Source: Solea solea
Taxonomy: Eukaryota > Chordata > Actinopteri > Pleuronectiformes > Soleidae
Direction: 5' to 3'
Length of the DNA: 64,000 bases
NCBI RefSeq assembly: GCF_958295425.1
Contig: NC_081146.1
Span: 6,697,649-6,761,648 of the forward strand
The notes beneath the pieces were generated by a model. It saw only the letters and a program-made list of their open reading frames with translations, did no database searches and had not been told where the DNA came from. How positions within the stretch are numbered: position 1 is the stretch's first letter; each line of letters starts with the position of its first letter. The position numbers and the translations under genes are program-made. This document shows positions 27,849-48,100 of this stretch, piece by piece.

Positions 27849-30560
27849 AGAGAGAAAGACAGAGGGATGAGTAGTGTCTCGCTAAAAAAGCAGTGTTGCT
27901 GGTTTACAGAGGAGAGGAAATGCAGTCAGGTTCTGCTGCAGCAGGCCAGCTCTCCCCGAAGGCACAGATGTGCAGGGGGATGAAGTATTATTTCCTTCAC
28001 ACAGCATTCCTGGATCTCCAGCTGAGATCTTCCTTTTCAGATAAATGAACTTTTCACATCTCACTTAATTATCAATATCGTCACATGCGTCACACTTCTT
28101 TGACAAATACTCACCATTTTTGTAGTTATATTGCAGCTGAAAATTGAGAAGGAGAATGTGTTTTTACTATTTAGGTTTATACAGTTTTTTCCACCGTACA
28201 TAAATGAGTGTCAGCAAAGAATCTCATATGTGTTTTAGAGTTTAGGTTTACGGAGACATACTGTATGTTCCTGTATGTCAGAGTCAGTTTGAGGCCGAGG
28301 ATTCATTAACTGATTGTCTACATCATTTCCGGGCCTGTCAATCTAACTTATTTATATGCATTGCAAATTAATTGTATTATTTTAGTGTCCTATAAGTGCG
28401 CCAATTACAACCTGGGTATGATAGCGTGATTTTGCCATACTTTTCAGAAATTGTCAGCAATTCTTCATATAACTTGTTGTGTCATCTTCAATTATTTGTC
28501 ACATTGTAATTATGTTATCAATCGTAATGCAGTTTTTGTAATTCCCTGCATTAGAAAATGTGAATTGTGTTGAGTGTAATTGCTTTTCCATCTCTGTCGA
28601 AATAATTAAAACTCATGAAGAGAAAGAAATGAATGAGATCATTAACTGACTGGAGTTAAGACTGGTTCAACATTGTGTGGTGGAATAAGAGCCATGCAAA
28701 TTTGATAAAAAATCAAAAACAGACACTGTTGGTTTTTACTACTGCATCACTGTGTTGTCTGCATTACTTACACTAGACATTTTATCAGCACCGTTTGTAA
28801 TTTTCTGCACTAAAAATAAATGTAACTTCCTACTCTTCTGATACTCAAGCTCTTGAAAAAATACTTTGTGATAGTAAAACCCTTTGTAAAATAAGGTACA
28901 GAACATTTACACTGTTGGTAAGACAATTTGTAACATTGTGAAACTTTTTGTTCTTTGTGAAAAATTGTTGAAACCATACAAGCTATTGTACATTTTAGAG
29001 TTCTGTGACAGCAGCTGGCTTGTACACACTGCAGAGTTAATGTTGCTTCCCAGTGTTCTGCTGCAAATGCATGACAAATTTTTCAATGCAGCCGACAAGT
29101 TGATAATGTTGTATGATAATGTGTGGTGTTTATGCCAGTACAATGAGATGATGAGATTACGTTAAACATAACAAATTGGGTTACTGTGTAATACAGTGAA
29201 CGAAAAGACAATTTTCCCAAACATTAATACAGATGAGAACTCCAGTTTGTGTGTGTAAGGTTAACTGCTAAGCAGACTATAAATCATGCCAGACTGCAGT
29301 GTTTTAAAAAACAATGGCTAATTTTTATGTCTCGTATTTATGTATATTAAGTGAAATGTGTATCTCGCACAATGGCAGTTAATCACAAAATGTATACCGA
29401 CACTCGATGCATTTGATTTCTCACGAAAGAAAGAAATGCATATATTTATTAAACTGTAAAAACCCAACATCACTAGTCACTGAAAACAAGTGCTTAAGAG
29501 TCACAGGCTGTGCTGTTATGACAAAAATGTAATTAAAACTTTTTATTTCCTAAAAATACTGTTGATTTTTTTTTCTTCACTTCCATCCATTATCATACCT
29601 CAGTAAAGATTGTGATTGAACTGTGTCCTGCTATGATCTGTTGGGATAAATGCTTTACATTACTCGTATAAACAGGTTTTGATGATATTTTTTCACCAAA
29701 TTACTATTAAATTAGCAAGAAAACCGGGTTTGTGACCTGATCAGGACAAGGGCCTTTCTGCATGGAGTTTGCATGTCCTCCCCATGTGTGCGTGGGTTTT
29801 CTCTGGGTTCTCCAGCTTCCTCCCATAGTCCAAAAACATTGGGCACTCTAAATTGACCATAGGTGTGAGAGTGAGTGGTTGTTTGTCTCTATATGTGGCC
29901 CTGTGATGGACTGGCGACCTGTCCAGGCTGTACCCCGCCTTTTGCCCTATGTCAGCTGAGATTGGCACCAGCACCCCCCACGACCCTCATGTGGAGGATA
30001 AAGCAGTAGAAGATGGACGAATGGGCTATTAAATTATTAGATTTGAGTGGTGATCCAGTTTTTAAATCAATTGTTAACCTTGCGTTATAGAGGAGTTAAT
30101 TAACACTGATAGAAACGGTGGGGGCCTTAGCAGAGGCTCCCTGAGTGCTTCCTCTTGAGGGGGACAACATTACATGGTCATGCTGGTTTCTGTGCCAATC
30201 AATCTGAAGAACCACTCTTGTGAACATGATATCAGACATACATACATAAACCTATGAAAGGGGATTAGAGCCCCATGTGAATATCTCTGGAAACAAAATA
30301 AAGATTAAAAAAATAAGAAGTCAGAATTCTGATATTATGGTCAGCGTGCTAGCTTTTTTTTGTTTCCACAGACATTTCACATGTGGTCCTAATGCCCTTC
30401 CGTATAAACCAGATGGTTATCTTGTTAGATTTTACTTTTCTACTTTTGATGGAATTAATTTCAGTTTAATTTAATTTGATTTAACAGACAATCACATTAA
30501 GTGGAAGTACGTAATAATAATAATAATAACAACAACAAAATAATAATGATGTGCGACTCT
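27849..30560. other. ccdc106 3' UTR and intergenic region to u2af2
   Basis: AT-rich DNA without supportable exons. An AATAAA at 28815-28820 is a candidate polyadenylation signal for ccdc106, though shorter forms are possible. A SINE copy lies at 29720-30022, and a (TAA)n/(CAA)n tract lies at about 30511-30545. Confidence 0.5.
29720..30022 (+). mobile_element. tRNA-derived SINE, decayed copy
   Basis: The body reads ctgcatggagtttgcatgtc, gtgtgcgtgggtt, ctccagcttcctcccatagt, ccaaaaacat, then ggcgacctgtccaggctgta, ccccgcctttt, and ends gaagatggacgaatgg. The same core stands at 63900-64000 and, inverted, at 50596-50812. The tRNA-like 5' head survives only as a decayed B-box region (aaccgggtttgtgacc). 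The conserved core resembles that of widespread vertebrate SINE superfamilies; I did not fix the family name. Confidence 0.8.
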
Positions 30561-31150
30561 GAAGCTTTCTTTCTTTTCCCACCGGAAACCTGTCATTTAT
30601 CAACTTCCGGTATCACGGGGTACCAGGGAGACGGGGCAAAAAAGCGGGCATACCGAAATCTTTTTTGTTTTCGTCAGCCTTTAAACATTTGATAGCGAAT
30701 ACATTTGGCTTCTAGAGCTAAACCATTGCGCCTCGTGGGCCGCTGATCCACGGGGATTAGCATTTATCTTGGAAAAGAGTCTCATTCATTCGGTTGTCGT
30801 GCTCGCTAGCTGGCTAACGAGGCTCCACACCAGTAGGCCCCTTCTTCTGGACTTTGCTACGATCCAGTCAGCTAGCGTTAGCAGGCTAGGCTAACCCATG
30901 CGATCACGTTCTCTTTCTCAACGATTTTGCCAGTTGGGTTGTAAATAAGTACAACTCAGTGAATACCTGTGCATTCAATCATAGCTGGTATTTAATTTGG
31001 TTAAGTATACCGCTAGTTTATTCTAACTTACTCCACCCGCATCCGCGAGGCGCTTGTTTTCAAAGTATTCACTTTGTTGCTAGCTAAAGCTAGCCACCGC
31101 CAACTGAACAACGCAGTCACCGAGACAGCAGCAGCCCTCACATCACAGAG
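30561..31150 (+). promoter_or_regulatory. u2af2: u2af2 promoter and 5' UTR
   Basis: Two ETS-type cores lie close together in opposite orientation: CCGGAA (30582-30587) and ACTTCCGG (30603-30610). There is no TATA box, the DNA is relatively CpG-rich, and the ATG comes about 540 bases later at 31151 after ccgagacagcagcagccctc. This is the typical layout of a housekeeping promoter. The exact start site is not determinable. Confidence 0.5.
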
Positions 31151-38638
<7,488 letters not shown>

Positions 38639-39960
38639 AGGAAGCATGAAGTCAAGAGTAAAGGGTGGGAGGGGAGGGAGGGGAGGGGAGGGGAGGGAAA
38701 ATGTACCGCCTATTTCCAAATCAGCCCCCTGATTGATTTGGCAGAGTGACATTTCAAGTAGATTTGAGGTTATGAAGCAGTTGACTAATGGTTTTGGTAA
38801 CATCAGATTTATCATTGCAGATCTACATGAAATGTGACGCCGTATAAGAAAGATATTTGAAACCTGGACTGGAGGTGACTGGCGAGGGTTTACACTCATG
38901 TTAGAGAAAGGGCGTGTAGCTGGCCGGGTGGGGGCATCGACGATAAGATTTTTGAGAAATATGTGTATTAATAGGTCCAGGTCAACCATTTTTATACTTT
39001 GTGAAACTGGGGCGTCATTTGGGGAGGGGGGGTGGGGGCGGTGGGAGGTGTATTTAATTGGAAGTAGCCTGTTTTAAGTACATTAGGAAAGCGTTGCAGT
39101 AGGGAAGTAATTGGATTATTTGATTGGATGAGATTTGTTTGTGAAAGGGAGATGTGGGGAAGATGAGAGCTTTTTTGACCATCTAATGTAGATATACAGT
39201 AGCTGTAACATCCACTTCAGTTTTTCCATCATCACTAGAAAGTCAAAGGAGACTCTTCATTTCAGTTAGTTTTTTATGTTTTGAACATTTTCCTATGTTC
39301 TTCATTTCCATCGGACTACTGCCCCCCCCCTCAGGACGACTGTTTGTCTAATTGGACTCTATCTGAATGTCAGCTGTAATTGTAATGATTCTGTGTGTAG
39401 CTTCACTGAGTTAAGCTGTAATCTCGTCTTGTAATCAGGCTGCACATTAACAAGAAATGCAGAAAAGAACGTTTTCAACATGACAGTTTTTTTTTCAGTT
39501 GTTTTTCTTTCTTTTTTTTATTTTCTGTAACCTCGTCATGTCCATCTTTTGTGCACATATTTTAACAGGTGATTGTTTTGTCTCAGCAGTTTAGTCTTGG
39601 TTTAATTTAAGAGGTAATAAAGAAAGACTGGGTGAGGCAAACAGATTGGTATCTAATGGGGATTTATCACTTCCTTACCAAAAAGCCTTAATGCTACTAC
39701 ACATCAATTCTAAAAACAAAAAAAGAAAATTTGGCCAATCCAGTAAAGATGTCTCTTTGTTCATACATGTCACTTTCTCGTGCTGTTAGCTTTGCATTAC
39801 CAGTATTCATTATTGTTTCCCTGCAGATTCAGGATCTGTTGTGTGTTGAATCCATTTTCTTGTGCGACATCTCACCTCTTTGACAAGACCAAATAAACAT
39901 GTGACTAATATTCACGACTCATGTTGTTCTACAGAGTGAAAAAGAAATCATTGCAACAAC
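38639..39960 (+). other. u2af2: u2af2 3' UTR with G-rich tract and two polyadenylation signals
   Basis: A run of (GGGAGGGG) repeats at about 38663-38697 begins some 25 bases after the stop, and a second G-rich stretch follows at about 39016-39050. AATAAA hexamers lie at 39616-39621 and 39892-39897, giving likely 3' UTRs of about 1.0 and 1.3 kb. No coding frame here is credible; the minus-strand frame at 38489-38989 is a shadow. Confidence 0.6.
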
Positions 39961-42900
39961 ACAACCACTTTTCTATAAACTACCAGCCTAACACATAAAC
40001 CGCTAAAATGATGGACTTGCTAAGGGAAGGCTGCAGACAATGAATTCAGATTGCATAAGTTAAAACATAAAAAGTGGTATTTTCATTTTTAGCTGAGGGG
40101 CTTTTTGTCAGGATGTTTGAAACCGATATTAATATTTAAACCAGCTTTCTAATCTCCCTCATCTTCTGCCCTTGTTTCTCCGAGGACCACATACTCACTC
40201 TGAATGGGCTTGCGACTTTGCTTTCATTTGATACTTTGGGTTGCTTTAGACAGCTCTGCAGAGAGGTCGTGTCAGTGATAACACTTTTGAGATGTTACTT
40301 CTTGCTTTCTGAAAGTCTGCTTTTCAGTGTCTCTGTGTCATTTAATTTCTTTTTTCTTTTTCTCTAGAAAAAAAAAATGTGATTTCTTAAATGATTTAAA
40401 ACCTAAAAAAAAAACCACATCTAGTTTATAAAAGAAGAAACAAGTCTTTGGTTTGTCCAATTTGTTTTCAAATGTTGATTAAAAACTGAATTTACATGAT
40501 GTCATCTTTACTTCTTTGCTTCCTTTTTCAACCAACAGCCACCAGAGTGCAACACCGTTTAACTCAGCCAGTGAGGGATGATGTTCACAGTTAATTATGG
40601 AGATGGAGTCGACTTGAGTCATGTGTAGTCGGTTTCATTCAGTTGATGGCATAATTTATCACAGCACTGTAGTTAATGGTAACATCCAAATGATGGAGCC
40701 ATTTTACAGTCAGAACATGCTCTGTAGATTAGTGTGAGAAAAAGCTCTTTTTACTATAACATTTTATTCATGGGAATGCACTCCCATTTAAGGTACAGTT
40801 AAAAGCTAAATCAAGGTCTGGCAAGCAGATGCAGAGCTCTTTATAAGCTCTGTCATATTTTCACTCTTTACATTTGTCTTCTCCTTGTGCAAAATAGCAA
40901 AAGCCACATGAACATGCCAACTATGAATTACGGCTGAACAGTTAATCGTGCTTAAATCGAAATAGCAACCTGAAAAAAATGCATTTAGCCAATTGCAAAG
41001 GTTGCAATTCAAATGTTTAGTGTTGGTTACAACAACATTATTTTGTCTATTTGGTTTCAGCTTCTTAAATGTGATTATGTTCTGTTTCTTTACTCTTCTA
41101 TGACTGTAAACCACTTATTTGTTTTATGGGCAAAATAAAAATAATTATGGACATCATTTTAAAGCTACAGAAACATTTTATGGGCTTTACGTACTGTATA
41201 TATAACAAGAAAATACTCTAATAATATACTATAAATATGGAAAGTAATAATATTCTCATCCTTGCATTACTTGTGTTAGACCATAGTAACATGTTTAATG
41301 CTATGAATAACTGAAGCTCAACTTATGATAAACATGAATCGCTAAGGAATCATTGTCCATCTGCAGCAAGATAAATCCTGCGTCAAAATCCACCCAGAAA
41401 TCCACTGCAGTTAATGTGTCTGTGTTTCCGCTCCCCTCACACTTCACCCAGCTCCCATGAGTGCAACCTTGCTCAGCTGCATTAAGGCTGCATCCACCTG
41501 GGACTTCATCATTTGGGAGTTCCTTGTTACAAAAGCTACAAGGAAGCAACAAATCCCTGCCATGAAATGATGTCCTGTGTCAGCTCTATACTGCCCATCT
41601 CCATCTGCATCGCTGCACAAAAGCCAGCAGTGTAGAGCCACTGATGTTAGTGTTATTGTTCCCTGAGGGTGCAGATAAAACAGCAGCTCTCTGAGGCTGA
41701 TGAAGAAGCCACACACACACCAGAGGAAGCATGCACTGCAGACGCGAACCGTGCCTCCCTCATACATCACAACATCCAGGCTGCTTTACTTGAGACCTGT
41801 TCAAACATTACTACCACAGCCTCCCTGGGCCTGTTGCGGCAGTGGAGCTTTGTAACTACGTCATCCCCCTCTAGTGGTGGAATGTAAGGCGTCGGTGATC
41901 ATCATTGTCATTCTGGGCAGTGCCTCCCCATTGATCTTCATTCAGAAAGATACAACACTGCAGCAGTGGCAGAGTGCAACACTGGAGTAGGTTGGGTGCC
42001 GCACTACAGTTTGCAGTGAGCTTGTGGAAGTCATTGTGGTTTCTGTGGAACAAGAGACAAAACTGTACCTGCATTCAGAAACAACAAAGGCAGATGTACT
42101 CTCTACAGTATGCTATATATTGAGTTGTACGTGTCCCACTATTTGCACCAGGATTTGAATCACTTTAATGTTACAGCCTAATTTAAAGAGCGAGATTTTA
42201 TTTTATTTTTCTCACTTCCTGTGTGTCAGATCATATTATAAATGTTAGTGAGTACGATCAAAGACCAACAACAATAGTGTGTAATTGTCTGTGTCCAAAC
42301 GTTTTCTGCCTGTCAAAGCACAAGGACTGTCAAATCTTTAAATATGGAGCATATGATTACTGAAAGTAGAGAAATAGCCATGGTTTTGTGGTCTGGCTTA
42401 AACATGTTTTATTTTTTTTTCTTCACAGTCACAGTCTCATGGATCACCTTCACCAACACATAAGCGTCTTCATATTGAGCTTTGGCAGCAGACGGAATTC
42501 TTGTCGACCTTAAGTAAGGACGTGAGGCGGGAAAGAAACGGACGTCACGGCATCACAGTGAAGATCTCAGATCTCATGCGGCTGTACGTGCATCATGGCT
42601 TCATACACATGTGCCACGGCTCGATGTGCTGAAGCATAAATTAGTTTTGCTGACAGAAGCACTTGAGCGATGTGGAGACAAGATTGTTCACATCAGCATA
42701 CTGTAGATTATTGATGGCCTCAGACTGTGTGTGTGTGGACACTTCACATCAATCTCACATGATGGAGGAGCAGGGATGTAGAATTAGGATTAGGATTAGA
42801 ATTAGCTCTTTTAGTGAAAGTGAATTTGACCTCTGCATTCAACCTGTCCTTATTACACACCAGTAGTGAACTCACACTTATCCACACCCAGGGAGCAATG

Positions 42901-43250
42901 TGGGATCGGATGCCTTGCTTATGGGCACCACAGCTCTTGACCTGTTCCCAGATTTGAACCGACAACTCTGCAATCACAAGACAAAACTCCTCTCTAAGCC
43001 CCGGGTTGCTCAGTAGGTTGTGTGATTAGAGGCATAGTCAAGTTAAAAGAACGGGCATGAACACTGCATGTGTCCTCTTGCTGAATCTATGCATCATGGC
43101 TGCATCTTTTTCCTCCATGTGAAAACTGCACCAAAATCCGCTCTGTGAATATCTCTCGTCCCATAAAAAGAAAAAAAAGAAGAAAAGAACAGGGCTTGAT
43201 TGTTCTGGACATTGTAGGTGTTTATTTTCCTGTCACTGCCTACAGCCTGT
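39961..43250. other. Gene-poor intergenic DNA
   Basis: No exon with conserved coding character on either strand. Frames around 41300-41900 lack family features and splice context. A repeat relic lies at 42780-43010. Confidence 0.45.
42780..43010 (+). repeat. Decayed dispersed repeat (SINE/LINE-related)
   Basis: It contains acctctgcattcaacctgtc and cttattacacacc, then cccagggagcaatgtgggat and ccttgcttatgggcaccaca, then gatttgaaccgacaactctg. Part of this text (acctctgca...aacc...cttattacacacc) recurs at about 54665-54705 inside the tRNA-headed element, so the two share a family. A short (attagg)n precedes it. Confidence 0.5.
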
Positions 43251-43355
43251 TTCGTCCTCTTTCGCTGAATCTCCCCCCCCCCTCACCTCAACTCAACCCC
43301 ACAACCCCCCCTACTCCCCCTCTCTCTCCACAGTGTATGTGGCTGCTGGGGTTGG

Positions 43356-43365
43356 CCTCTCTCTC

Positions 43366-43409
<44 letters not shown>
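43356..43409 (+). repeat. (CT)n microsatellite
   Basis: A run of about 54 bases of nearly pure ct dinucleotides with one interruption (cactct), embedded in a longer polypyrimidine tract. Confidence 0.95.
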
Positions 43410-43414
<5 letters not shown>

Positions 43415-43813
43415 GCCACGTATGTAACCTAAACTATGGAAGAGCAGAGCAGGACTGGGCCACGAGCACAGATTTCCACAAAATCAGGCCCAGTCTTAGT
43501 TTTAGTGAGGAATGAAACAGTGCTGCACCCCCCCCTCCCCCCACACCCCCCCAAAAACATCTACATTTTCAGCCAGTGTTATCTATTTCTCCGTCGTCAT
43601 CACACATTAGTGTCCTGTTACCTTTTTATCCCTCTCTCGTCTCTTTTTCACTATCTGCCTACGACTGCTGCTCCCCCTCGTTTCACTTTCACTCTCTGTG
43701 TCCTCCCAGTGTATTGTGTTGCTGTAAAAACGCTGTCCTGGCCCCTCTCATATAAACACAGGCTCCTCCTTTACCCTTACTTAATGTCATTAACAGGTGG
43801 CTCTCTAAAATAG

Positions 43814-43845
<32 letters not shown>

Positions 43846-44899
43846 TGCCACAGATACAGACATGCGTTGAATCACGCTTGCCGGACTGTCGTCATACGAG
43901 CAGACCACCGTGCAGCCCCTCAGCTGCCTGATTTAAGAGTTCAGACATGTGGAGTGTATGAGCAGGGTGCTGCTGTTTGGACTGGACATGTGTTGCAGGG
44001 CAGAGTGTGACACACACGCCAATACAAAAACACACACAGACACACATTTAACCATCAACAGTGTTAATGGTTAAATAAACCAACCAGACTGCTGCCCCCT
44101 CCCCTGTTACACTTACTTTCCATAACTCTCATGTACCTCCTTCCCACCCTCTTTCCCTCTCTCCCCCCTCTCTCTCTCACTGCCTCTCCACTCTCACTCT
44201 CCCCTTCTATTAAGTTTCACACGTCTCTTCCTCCTGAACTGAGCAACACAGCAAACAGGTCAGATTTATTCTTACTTTTCACTCCAGTGCATTAGCAGGC
44301 TGTTGCAGATAGTTGTTAGAGGAAGTGTATCAGTGTTTGATCTAAGTCTGTGTGTACACACTTCTCCTCTGCACCACAGTTTTAGTTGCAGTCTGAAGCA
44401 CAAACGAGAGTCTAAAGAATCCTTAATCATAAAGAAAGCATCTGTCTGATTTATCCCCGCCTGGCAGGCTCTAACGCCTACGATCATCCTGTGGTTAATA
44501 TGGATGTAATGTGATCGAGGTTTGTAATTCTACGATTACTAACTTGGCTGTCAGCAGCTGCAAGTCTTCATATTCTTCATTACAGTTAATGTTGGAGTAT
44601 TCTAATGCACGGCTGATATTCCAAACCTTTGGTTAACTAAACTCTTGCATAGACTTTCTGCTCTCTAATTGTCTCATTAAAGTTTAGAAGTTTATAACCT
44701 TTTTTACAATGTTTTTGTTGATGCACAATACATCATTAACGTTATACGTCTGGCAGAGTAATAGCATGATGATAAAACTTTATATTACTCCACAAATCTG
44801 TTAAAGCATTCTTTTTCAGCCATTTTAAACTTTTCTGTCACGTGGTTACTGCTTTAACTGCAGTGCACTAATTCTTTTATATAATTTGCACGCGTACAC

Positions 44900-45184
44900 T
44901 CAGCCACTTTATTAGGTACACCTGTTTAACAGCTTGTTAACACAAATATCTATTAAGCAGCACCTCATATTCTTTAGGCATGTAGACATGGTCAAACTGA
45001 CCAGCTAATGTTTAAACTGAGCATCATAATGGAGAAGAAATGGGACTTAAGTTGCTTCCACTGTGCCATAGTTGTTTGTGCCGGACAGGCTGGTCTGAGT
45101 ATTTCAAAAACTGCTCATAATCTGGGATTTGAACCGTCTGTAGAGTTGAAGCAGATGTCCTGTGTACCTAATAAAGTGGCCGAT
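44900..45184 (+). mobile_element. Fossil Tc1/mariner-type element, internally deleted
   Basis: The left end gccactttattaggtacac and the right end gtgtacctaataaagtggc are perfect inverted repeats about 19 bases long. Between them, a decayed plus-strand frame around 45028-45130 reads MEKKWDLSCFHCAIVVCAGQ, then AGLSISKTAHNLGF. This resembles the N-terminal helix-turn-helix start of Tc1-like transposases (G.LSDFERG..VGARRAGLSISETA...GF). The rest of the transposase is deleted, so the element is non-autonomous and dead. Inverted repeats are seen directly; family assignment is from recall. Confidence 0.75.
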
Positions 45185-45405
45185 GGATCGCTCTACATAT
45201 AACCTGTTCTTTTCAAGTTCTTCTTCTGCTGAGGTTCATGTGGTGCCTCTACTAAATAAAACCTCTGATGCAGTCAGCACAAAGCTCGGAATTAAGTAAT
45301 CTACCAACTGTGTGTGTGTGTGTGTGTGTCTGCTGGTGCTGCCCTCCTAACTAACCGGGCCCCTGGCCCTCATTATGTGACCTGTTGCTCTGCACAGCAG
45401 AGTTA

Positions 45406-45440
<35 letters not shown>

Positions 45441-46434
45441 TCAGGAGGTTCAGGCATGAATTATCACCTCTCATGCACCCTGCACAGAGTGGCGACGCTG
45501 GTCTGCGCTGTCACTCACTCCAAAGGCCCCTCACTCACAGTCTGAAATAACAGAAACAACTTTATTAGCCAGGACTCATCTACAGTGCAGAATCTCACAC
45601 ACACACACACACACACACAGAGTGAAAAATGGCTGCAGATTCCCAGTGTTTGTTGGCACATGTAATGTAGGATGGGAGGTATTTGTGGCAACTTATTATC
45701 CCCTCAGATCAAAGCGGGATCCGCGTCTAAGCCGGAGATAGTGTACCTGCTCGAGGATGAGGTCTGTTGTCAACTCCTCTGGGAAAATGTAAGATGGGTG
45801 GTCCAGTCTGGCGCTGTAGTGTTCTGTCTCACCTTGACCCTGCACCAACTCCCACTAGTTCCATCCAGCCCAATTGTTTCTTCATCTGGAGCAAAATCTG
45901 CCTTTCAGGGAAATGCCATATGTCTTATCTATCGCTGGCTGAGAGCATGTCGTATGACTTTTAGGGAGGGGATACTGTAGATGCTGATAAAGCTGTGGGA
46001 AATGAAATATTACGCTGGCGATGAAAGGATTTTGCTCCTGTGAAGCATATGCCGGCTGCTCTTTCATCTTTCTGTTTCATCTCTCTCTCTTTCAGACGAC
46101 TGGAAGAAAAACAGACTGTAGCTGTCCTGGACCTGCCTCCATGTCTTCCCATTTTATCATCACCTATCGTCATCTGCCCTCCACTTAATTGTAGCTCCAT
46201 TCGTATCACTTTCTGTCAAATTTAAGTCTTCATTTTCACTCAATGCTCTTGCCATTGTAACTCCATCCATCACAGGATTGTCGATAGCTGTGTGAAAAGC
46301 TGTAATCACTTCCAAATCGAGAACCTATCAAACCTCTCCTCAATTTCTTCTTAATCGTCCTTCAATATCCTCATCTAAAGTCTGTAGTCCCATCCCATCC
46401 CCTTCTCGGTCGGGCCCGGCCAGTTGAGATCAGT

Positions 46435-46807
46435 ATGTGGTCCAACTTCTTCGTGCAGCAGGATGAGGAGGGTCGTCACGGTGTGGCAGGGGCTGGACAA
46501 GGGGGAATGGGTGGAATGAAAGGAGGACGGGGACAGAGGCGACCCCCCAAGATGAGCGACAGCCAGGAGGGGAAGATCAAGCTGGCCTTCTTTGTCGCCA
46601 TCATCGGTGTAACCCTGACAGTGTTGGGCATGGGGACAGAGTTTTGGGCAGTGCTGGCCCAACCAAAGAATTTCAGCGGCAACCAAACGTGTCAGATGGC
46701 CCATTACGGCCTTTGGAAGGGCTGCATCCGCACACTATGGGTGGCCGATATAGACCCAGAGAGGTTGAGCTGCGGCCCTGCTGAACTACCTGGAGGTGAG
46801 ACCTCTG

Positions 46808-46843
<36 letters not shown>

Positions 46844-48069
46844 GTGATGTGTGTCAATGTGTCTGTGGTCATTTCCCCTCACTGTGCGCTCATGTCTGAT
46901 TTTTCTGCAGACCGAACAGTGCAGCCATGCGATATGAAATACTGTCAGTTATAAAACTGAATTTATTACAAAAAAGATGCTTCTGAGGCGCTGCGAATCA
47001 GTCATTGTGAAAGAAGCAATCGCCACACTCTCTGCCATCCTCACTGATGTGAAAACAGAGGGAGCAGGCATAACTAATAGGATATAAACCCCCCTGGGAA
47101 CACGTGTACATCTGTAGGTTCTTATCTGAAGCCATAAGAGACCATGCCATCGCCATAGTTTTAAGCTTTGGTTTGTATAGTATTATTTTTCTTTGCATGT
47201 TAACCCTGCAAACTAATATACAAAGGCTAGTTGTGAAGCACTTTGCATATACATTATATGTATCTAGGTCATCCTAGAGATAATGTAGCTAATAATGCTT
47301 CAAAAAAGAGCACTCTAAATCTACTTAATGACCACTCAATGAACTACTCTTCACATCCATGTGTCACTACACTGTTTGTGTGATTTTCTCTCAAATGGCC
47401 TCTGTGTCTGTGTCTCGCTGCATCCAAGAGGAAAGATGGTCGTTGTGTGTGTGTGTGTGTGTGTTCTTGTATTTGTTACTTCTTTAGGATCTTTTATGAC
47501 ATAAACACTTTGTCAGGACCTAGTCATGGGTGTCAAAGCCATTTTATTTCAGGGGCCACATACAGCACAATTGGATATGATTGCAAGTGGGCTAGACCAG
47601 TAAAATAATAGCATAAAAGCCTATAAACAACAAGAATGCCACAAGTTTTCCTTTGCTTTGCATTTAATGAAGTAAGATTAAAAAAAACAAATCAGTGCAA
47701 TTTCAACAATTTTATGGCTGAGTTTACCTTTTACACATGTGCATTACAACTTACAGATGACAGTGGATTTACAACGGGACAGAACATTTAGTCACAGGTA
47801 TCTGGAACTGTAAAATGTAGTATTTCACATTATGATTAGAATTTAATCATAATGAGACATTTTCACCCTCTGGTGGGCCGGTTCTGTTCCGCGGGCCGTA
47901 CGTTTGACACCCCTGCCTTAAGGCTAAGATTTGAATTGTGCTTAGGTTAAGGTTAGAGTAAGGCATGAACTGGTTATGGTTAAGGTTGGGGATAATGCTC
48001 AGATAACATTAAGACTGTCCAAATGAATGGAAGTCAGCATAGTGTCCTGAAGGAGTAGCTGCACAAACA

Positions 48070-48100
<31 letters not shown>

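Larger units (their letters stand above)
43251..46434. other. Low-complexity, microsatellite-rich region upstream of cacng6
   Basis: Polypyrimidine DNA runs through 43260-43410 and 44090-44230, with poly-C patches at 43263-43320 and 43525-43555. (CA)n/(TG)n tracts lie at about 43814-43839, 45309-45328, 45411-45438 and 45598-45619. A fossil Tc1 element lies at 44900-45184. The cacng6 promoter and any leader exons must lie towards the right end but cannot be pinned down. Confidence 0.5.

Noticed and set aside
41301..41887. Overlapping frames on both strands as a possible gene
   Set aside because: No conserved motif, no convincing splice sites, and conflicting frames on both strands.
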